64,000 nt of DNA from SM23-62 sp964575235 (GTDB taxonomy: Bacteria; Bacteroidota; Bacteroidia; Bacteroidales; SM23-62): the NCBI GenBank assembly GCA_964575235.1, contig CAZNQG010000001.1, forward strand, positions 14,420 through 78,419, in the 5' to 3' direction. Numbering within the stretch: position 1 is the stretch's first letter; each line of letters opens with the position of its first letter. A program made the translations under genes and the position numbers. This document shows positions 59,119 to 64,000 of this stretch, in pieces. The notes under the pieces are model-generated. The model ran no database searches. It was not told where the DNA came from and saw only the letters and a list, made by a program, of their open reading frames with translations.

Positions 59119-61911
59119 ATGATTCGGATCGGCTTGATGATCCTGCTGTGCGCCACGGTACTGACGGAAGTCCGGGCGCAAGAACCCGACATCCTCTTTG
59201 AATCCGGTCATCCGGGTGAACTGTCTTTCCTGGAACTGGTAAACAGGATCGAGGAACAGGGCCATGCACGATTTTTCTTCCGGGAGAAATGGATCGCAGA
59301 CATTACCGTTCGGCTTCCGGGCGGTGAGTCATCCCTGCGGGAGATCCTGTCGCAGGAACTCGAACCCATCGGGCTGACCTTCGAAATCACAGCGGATCGC
59401 CAGGTCTACATTATCCCCGGACGGAAAATCATTACGGAACTGCCGGATTATGCTGGCAGCAGAATATATGTAAATGGCCCGGCTGCTGGTGGACCGGAGG
59501 TTGGGCTTACCAACACCGAACAACGTTATATAGAGGGAAGGAAGGCCGGGATACGGGAGACACAGGTCATCGGTTCGGGAACCGGTGAAGGATCCCTCTC
59601 GGGGGCAGTGATCAACGGCAAGATCGCGGACAGTGAAACGGGTGAACCGCTGATAGGCGCCACGATTTATGTGCATGAGCTGAAAAAAGGAGCCGTGACG
59701 GATGTGGACGGGCGTTTCAGCATTGTGCTCCGCCCGGGAACCTACACGGTCGACTTTAACTGTATGGGGATGCAGCCCCTGAATTATTACTGGGATGTGC
59801 GTTCCGGAGTCAGCCTGGAGATCACGATGGAAAAGGGCCTGATCCCGATTTCCGAGGTGGTGATCGAGGCGAGCCGGTACCACAACGTCAGGGGTACCCA
59901 GATGGGATTTGAACGCCTGAGCTACAAAACAGTAAAGGAAATCCCCATCGTAATGGGAGAGAAGGATCTGCTGAAGGTGGCCCAAATGCTGCCCGGGGTG
60001 CAGAGTGTGGGAGAGGGCTCTTCAGGCTTCAACGTCCGGGGGAGCGCAGCAGACCAAAACATGATTTATGTGAACAGGGCCCCCCTCTACAACAGTTCCC
60101 ATCTTTTCGGCTTCTTTTCGTCCATCAACCCGGACATCATCAAGGATTTTTCGCTTTACAAGAGCAACCTGCCCGTCAGTTACGGGGGAAGGATCTCTTC
60201 TTTCTTCGATATATCCACCCGGCAGGGAAATATGAAAAAGTATACGGCACGCGGCGGGATCAGTCCCGTAACGGGCCACGTTGCCGTCGAGGGACCGATT
60301 GTTGAGGATAAAAGTGCTTTTGTGCTCAGTGCACGTTCAACCTATTCGGACTGGATCCTGAAACGGATGAACGATCCCGAGCTGCGGAACAGCGATGCCC
60401 TGTTCTACGACCTGGCCGGAACCCTGACCTATGAGCCGGATGAAAACAACCTGCTAAGGGCCTTCGGGTATTACAGCAGGGACCGTTTCACCCTGGGATC
60501 GACCAACCGTTACGATTATTTCAATGCCGGGGCATCGGTGAACCTGAAGCACCGGTTCAACCCGAGGATTTCCGGTGACCTGGCCTTGGTATTCGGGGAA
60601 TATGCGTTCCAGACCACGGATGAATCCATCGAGTCGTTCGCCTTCAGCCATGAATACCGGATCGATCATTATGAGGCCAGGGGGGATTTCAGCTGGCTTT
60701 CACTGGGTTCCCATAAGCTGAGCTTTGGAAGCAACCTGATCTATTACGACCTTGACCGGGGACGGGTGATGCCGTACAATGAGGAGTCGCTGAGGGTCCC
60801 CGTTGACCTCGGAAATGAAAACGGACTCGAAGTCGCCGTATACCTGGCCGACGAGATCACTCTGGGTCCCAGGCTGACCCTGTACGGGGGAATCCGGTAC
60901 AGCCACTACATGGCCCTGGGACCGGCCGAAGCATTTAAATTCGGGGAAGGGCTCCCCATGGAGGTCAGCAACATTACCGATACCCTGCAATTCCTGCCGG
61001 GCAGGGTGGTCAAGCAGTACGGGGGACCCGAACCCAGGCTGGCCCTGAAATACCTTCTGGGTTCGGATAACTCGGTGAAAATTTCTTACAACCGGATTCA
61101 GCAATTCCTTTTCATGCTGAGCAATACCATAGCCATCTCGCCGACGGACCAGTGGAAATTGTGCGATTATCATATTGTTCCGCCCAGGATCAACCAGGTT
61201 TCAGCCGGGTACTACCATGACTTTCCCTCCGGCGGGATCAGCAGCTCGATCGAGGTGTACCATAAGTGGGCATCCAATATAGTGGAGTTCAGGGACGGGG
61301 CCAGCTTCATCAACAATCCCCATATTGAGTTCGAGGTCCTTCAGGGCAGTCAGAGGGCGTACGGGCTGGAACTAATGCTTAGGAAAAGCACCGGGAAATT
61401 CAATGGCTGGATTGCTTACAGTTACTCTCGTTCCATCATGCACATACAGGGAGATTCCCCCGGGGAGAGCATTAATGACGGGGAACCCTATCCTTCGAAT
61501 TACGACCGCCCCCATAACCTGAACCTTGTTTCCAATTACAGGCTGAACCGGCGCCTCAGTCTTTCCTGTAATCTGGTGTACATAACCGGCCGGCCGGTGA
61601 CCTACCCGGTATCCATCTATTACATGGACGGAATGCAATACATCCACTACTCGAAGCGGAACCAGTACCGGATCCCGGATTATTTTCGGGTGGACCTTTC
61701 CTTCAACCTGGAAGGGAACCTGAGAAGAGTAAAGCCCATTCACAGCTACTGGATGCTGAACTTTTACAACCTTACCGGTAGGAAGAATGCCTACTCGGTC
61801 TATTTCAAGAGTGAGGGCGGGGTGATCAACGGGTACAAGCTGTCCATTTTCGGCCGGCCCGTGATAACGCTTTCATGGATCTTTAAGTTCGGTAATTATG
61901 CGAGCGAATAA
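59119..61911 (+). CDS. TonB-dependent receptor with STN, CarboxypepD_reg and plug domains
   Basis: 930 residues from the ATG at 59119, which gives the signal peptide MIRIGLMILLCATVLTEVRA; an ATG at 59035 overlapping the upstream stop would add 28 residues. Domains: secretin/TonB short N-terminal (STN, about 25-100), a linker, CarboxypepD_reg-like (about 165-245, INGKIADSETGEPLIGATIYV), plug (about 265-370, LPGVQSVGEGSSGFNVRGSAADQNMIYV), then the barrel to SWIFKFG. STN receptors often signal to an anti-sigma factor, but no FecI/FecR gene is near. The 14-base overlap with the DUF4249 gene shows tight coupling. Ligand unknown. Confidence 0.92.
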   Translation: MIRIGLMILLCATVLTEVRAQEPDILFESGHPGELSFLELVNRIEEQGHARFFFREKWIADITVRLPGGESSLREILSQELEPIGLTFEITADRQVYIIPGRKIITELPDYAGSRIYVNGPAAGGPEVGLTNTEQRYIEGRKAGIRETQVIGSGTGEGSLSGAVINGKIADSETGEPLIGATIYVHELKKGAVTDVDGRFSIVLRPGTYTVDFNCMGMQPLNYYWDVRSGVSLEITMEKGLIPISEVVIEASRYHNVRGTQMGFERLSYKTVKEIPIVMGEKDLLKVAQMLPGVQSVGEGSSGFNVRGSAADQNMIYVNRAPLYNSSHLFGFFSSINPDIIKDFSLYKSNLPVSYGGRISSFFDISTRQGNMKKYTARGGISPVTGHVAVEGPIVEDKSAFVLSARSTYSDWILKRMNDPELRNSDALFYDLAGTLTYEPDENNLLRAFGYYSRDRFTLGSTNRYDYFNAGASVNLKHRFNPRISGDLALVFGEYAFQTTDESIESFAFSHEYRIDHYEARGDFSWLSLGSHKLSFGSNLIYYDLDRGRVMPYNEESLRVPVDLGNENGLEVAVYLADEITLGPRLTLYGGIRYSHYMALGPAEAFKFGEGLPMEVSNITDTLQFLPGRVVKQYGGPEPRLALKYLLGSDNSVKISYNRIQQFLFMLSNTIAISPTDQWKLCDYHIVPPRINQVSAGYYHDFPSGGISSSIEVYHKWASNIVEFRDGASFINNPHIEFEVLQGSQRAYGLELMLRKSTGKFNGWIAYSYSRSIMHIQGDSPGESINDGEPYPSNYDRPHNLNLVSNYRLNRRLSLSCNLVYITGRPVTYPVSIYYMDGMQYIHYSKRNQYRIPDYFRVDLSFNLEGNLRRVKPIHSYWMLNFYNLTGRKNAYSVYFKSEGGVINGYKLSIFGRPVITLSWIFKFGNYASE

Positions 61912-63052
61912 GTACCTGTCCATAGGAATCCTGTTGTGCATTGCGGCCTGCATCGAGCCTTTCCGCCCCGAGATCAAGGAGGTGCAGGACCTGCTAGTAG
62001 TGAGCGGGGTCATTACGGACAGCCCGGGAATCCATACCGTCGAGGTTAGCCGGGCCTCGCCCTACAGCAAGCCTGCTTTCATTCCGGTTGAGGGATGCGT
62101 GGTTCGTGTCGAGGACGATGAGGGTACGGGAATGGATTTTCCCCCTTACACACGCGGCAGGTACGCGGCTGTGCTGGACAGACCTTTCCTGGGATTGGGC
62201 AAGTCCTACCGGGTGCATGTTTTCACGCCCGACGGACAGGAATACATGTCCGATTTCGATCCCCTGCTCCCTTCTGCAAGGCTTGACAGCCTCTATTTCG
62301 GGGTTGAAAGCCTGGAAACCGAAGACCCGGAAGAAACCTATTACGGCATCCAGTTTTACCTGGACGTAAAACCGGAGGAAGGAGCCAGCCGGAACATGCT
62401 CTGGAAACTCGAGGAAACCTATGAATATGAATCAGTCTACCTGATCCAGTATATCTGGGATGGCAGGACCCTTATCGAATTCTACCCTCCCACAGATTCC
62501 CTGTTTACCTGCTATAAGACCCAGCCCGTGAAGGAACTTCACGCTGCCTCGACAAGTAACCTGGTTGAGAACAAACTTAATCACTATCCGCTGAACTTTG
62601 TGTCAAACCAGACCGACAAGCTTCGGATAAAGTACAGCCTGCTCGTTACCCAGTATTCGCTTTCGGACGAGGCTTTTCTCTACTGGGACAGGATCAAGGG
62701 GCAGATCCAGGAGACCGGCGGTATGTATGAGACCCAGCCAGCGGTATCAGTGGGCAACATCTGCAATGTGAACGATCCCCAGGAGCAGGTACTGGGATAT
62801 TTCCAGGCCTCCCAGGTCACAGACCGGAGGATCATGGTAGAGAAATACCATGATTTCTTCATTCCAAGGCGACGATGCCCGCTGGATACGATAAGCGAAG
62901 TTCATGAGCTGGTTCCCGGGATTCACTACCTGATATCGTTAAGCCCTGAGGGGAGAGGATCCCCTTACGGAACCGCCGATCAGAGCTGCTTCAATTGCTT
63001 GCTGCTGGGGGGAACCACTCAGGTCCCCGATTACTGGAACCAGAATGAATAG
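61898..63052 (+). CDS. DUF4249 lipoprotein, receptor partner
   Basis: 384 residues. Lipoprotein signal with CIAACIEPFRPE (Cys near 17) and the DUF4249 N-terminal pattern LLVVSGVITDSPGIHTVEVSR, then YRVHVFTPDGQEYMSDF and a C-terminal LLLGGTTQVPDYW. DUF4249 proteins are regularly encoded right after STN-type TonB receptors and are thought to be surface lipoproteins that help the receptor, similar in place to SusD. It overlaps the receptor by 14 bases and the next gene by 8. Confidence 0.9.
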   Translation: MRANKYLSIGILLCIAACIEPFRPEIKEVQDLLVVSGVITDSPGIHTVEVSRASPYSKPAFIPVEGCVVRVEDDEGTGMDFPPYTRGRYAAVLDRPFLGLGKSYRVHVFTPDGQEYMSDFDPLLPSARLDSLYFGVESLETEDPEETYYGIQFYLDVKPEEGASRNMLWKLEETYEYESVYLIQYIWDGRTLIEFYPPTDSLFTCYKTQPVKELHAASTSNLVENKLNHYPLNFVSNQTDKLRIKYSLLVTQYSLSDEAFLYWDRIKGQIQETGGMYETQPAVSVGNICNVNDPQEQVLGYFQASQVTDRRIMVEKYHDFFIPRRRCPLDTISEVHELVPGIHYLISLSPEGRGSPYGTADQSCFNCLLLGGTTQVPDYWNQNE

Positions 63053-64000
63053 GCCGGGCCACCATATCATTACTTTGGGCACCCTGATGATTTTATTTTC
63101 AGGTCCTGCGACCATCAGCGGGCAGCTTTCCATGGGTGAAAACTGCCGTAATGAGGCTCTTGCCCTCAGGGAGCATATCGTTCTCTATACCGACCGGGAG
63201 ATTTATGCTGTGAACGAGAGTATCCGTTTCCGTGCGTTCTACCGGGTGTCCGGCGGAGAAATCAGCAATGCGGCAGACAAACCCGCCGGGGAAGCCTGGA
63301 GCAAAGTCCTGTACGTAGAGCTGGTCACACCATCCGGAAGGGCGATATCCAGGGGCAAATTCCCGAACACCCTTGAAGGCAGTTCCGGCTGCCTGGAGAT
63401 ACCACCCGGTACCCTTACAGGGAAGTATTATATCAGGTCTTATACCCGGTGGATGCGCAATTTCGGTCCCCTTGCCTTCTGTTATACCCCCGTCGATATC
63501 GTAAATCCTGATCTGGACGAGGTGATCGAAGACAGGGGAGGTGCAGGGGGGGCATCCGCCTCCTGGGTCAGGATGGATTCCGGCACCATCGATTGTCGTA
63601 CCGTAAAAAAGGTGTACGCCCCCGGGGAGGAAGTGGAGGTAAAGCTGAGCTTGAAGGCTTCAGACCTGGGTTCACCCGGCGGTTTCTGCCTGGGAGTTGT
63701 ACCGGCCGGAGTTGCCGATGCCCGGTTCAACCGGATCAGTCCCCCACCAGCCGGCACCGGGGAGGCATTCCGTTTCGATTATTTGCCGGACATGCGCGGA
63801 ATCTCGATTTCCGGGAGCGTTATCCGGACGGAGGACCAGTCCCCCGTACCGCGGGTCCGGCTGTTCTTCTCCCTGCTGGGGAACCGGCCCGATGTGCAGA
63901 CCGTCCTGAGTGATGAATCCGGGAGGTTCGTCCTGACCCTTCCGGACCGGACGGGGATCCGGGAACTGTTCGTGGTCCCGCAACCATCGGAGGGCAACGC
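63045..64000 (+). CDS. Exported MG2-domain-like protein, 3' end outside the window
   Basis: The ATG at 63045 overlaps the DUF4249 stop by eight bases. Signal peptide near residues 8-25 (ITLGTLMILFSGPATISG), then LREHIVLYTDREIYAVNESIRFRAFYRV, the macroglobulin MG2-like strand pattern, with LEIPPGTLTGKYYIRSYTRWMRNFG after it and a second beta-sandwich with SISGSVIRTEDQSPVPRVRLFF, like a carboxypeptidase-regulatory repeat. About 318 codons are visible and no stop is reached. Bacteroidota genomes often place such proteins after receptor-DUF4249 pairs. Role unknown. Confidence 0.8.
   Translation, partial: MNRPGHHIITLGTLMILFSGPATISGQLSMGENCRNEALALREHIVLYTDREIYAVNESIRFRAFYRVSGGEISNAADKPAGEAWSKVLYVELVTPSGRAISRGKFPNTLEGSSGCLEIPPGTLTGKYYIRSYTRWMRNFGPLAFCYTPVDIVNPDLDEVIEDRGGAGGASASWVRMDSGTIDCRTVKKVYAPGEEVEVKLSLKASDLGSPGGFCLGVVPAGVADARFNRISPPPAGTGEAFRFDYLPDMRGISISGSVIRTEDQSPVPRVRLFFSLLGNRPDVQTVLSDESGRFVLTLPDRTGIRELFVVPQPSEGN

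Noticed and set aside
1..64000. CRISPR arrays, rRNA genes, replication origin, phage structural genes, toxin-antitoxin pairs
   Set aside because: Looked for and not found; no regularly spaced repeats, DnaA-box clusters or typical gene pairs were seen.

Overview
The window comes from a member of the Bacteroidota, most likely a free-living Bacteroidales or Marinilabiliales relative; I infer this and do not assign a genus. The evidence is a type IX secretion (T9SS) and gliding-type locus (PorV, PorU, a PorP/SprF-like protein, a GldJ-like lipoprotein), T9SS C-terminal sorting domains, a STN-type TonB-dependent receptor next to a DUF4249 lipoprotein, and promoters of the Bacteroidetes TAnnTTTG type. 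The chromosomal backbone (1-36 kb and 57-64 kb) is GC-rich with short intergenic gaps. The middle (about 36.3-54.0 kb) is clearly AT-richer and full of mobile DNA.

Backbone, left part. It starts with a cut PQQ-propeller gene, then merR-like, nif3-like and DUF164 genes, a TPR protein, and a pair of exported sugar-active genes (an unrecognised glycosidase-like protein and a GH31 enzyme). A lemA-TPM-TPM-capA operon runs on the minus strand. Urocanate hydratase and a small lipoprotein follow. The minus-strand operon porU-porV-ispF-CoA-binding protein faces a plus-strand porP-like gene, gldJ, murF and pyrophosphatase. Next come a response regulator, a GT2/LpxL-like/inositol-phosphatase operon, ppk1-sixA-phoH, a nitroreductase, folC, a histone-H1-like DUF2934 protein and tRNA-Val(TAC).

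Island (about 36.28-54.01 kb). It begins at the 3' end of tRNA-Val(TAC), and an 18/20 copy of that tRNA 3' end lies at 53995-54014. Its left half holds IS21 remnants around a recombinase-in-trio (RIT) element. Two different istB genes run into the RIT element from both sides, and both are cut after the same conserved Asp codon. A third istB fragment, an IS3-type transposase tail and a complete IS5/IS1182-like element follow. The right half is an eight-gene minus-strand carotenoid operon: crtB, idi, a broken lipocalin, cruF, an acyltransferase, a GT2 glycosyltransferase, a TPR protein and crtI. From these gene families I infer an acylated carotenoid glycoside as product.

Right flank. A T9SS-exported metallophosphoesterase, a stand-alone TonB plug protein, a second tRNA-Val (CAC, with an unusual C33), a frameshifted metallopeptidase relic, a membrane protein and another frameshifted relic lead into a GC-rich operon. 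That operon encodes an exported protein of unknown family, a STN/plug TonB receptor, a DUF4249 lipoprotein and an MG2-like protein that leaves the window.

No rRNA, CRISPR array or replication origin was seen. All family calls come from reading motifs by eye; no database search was run.
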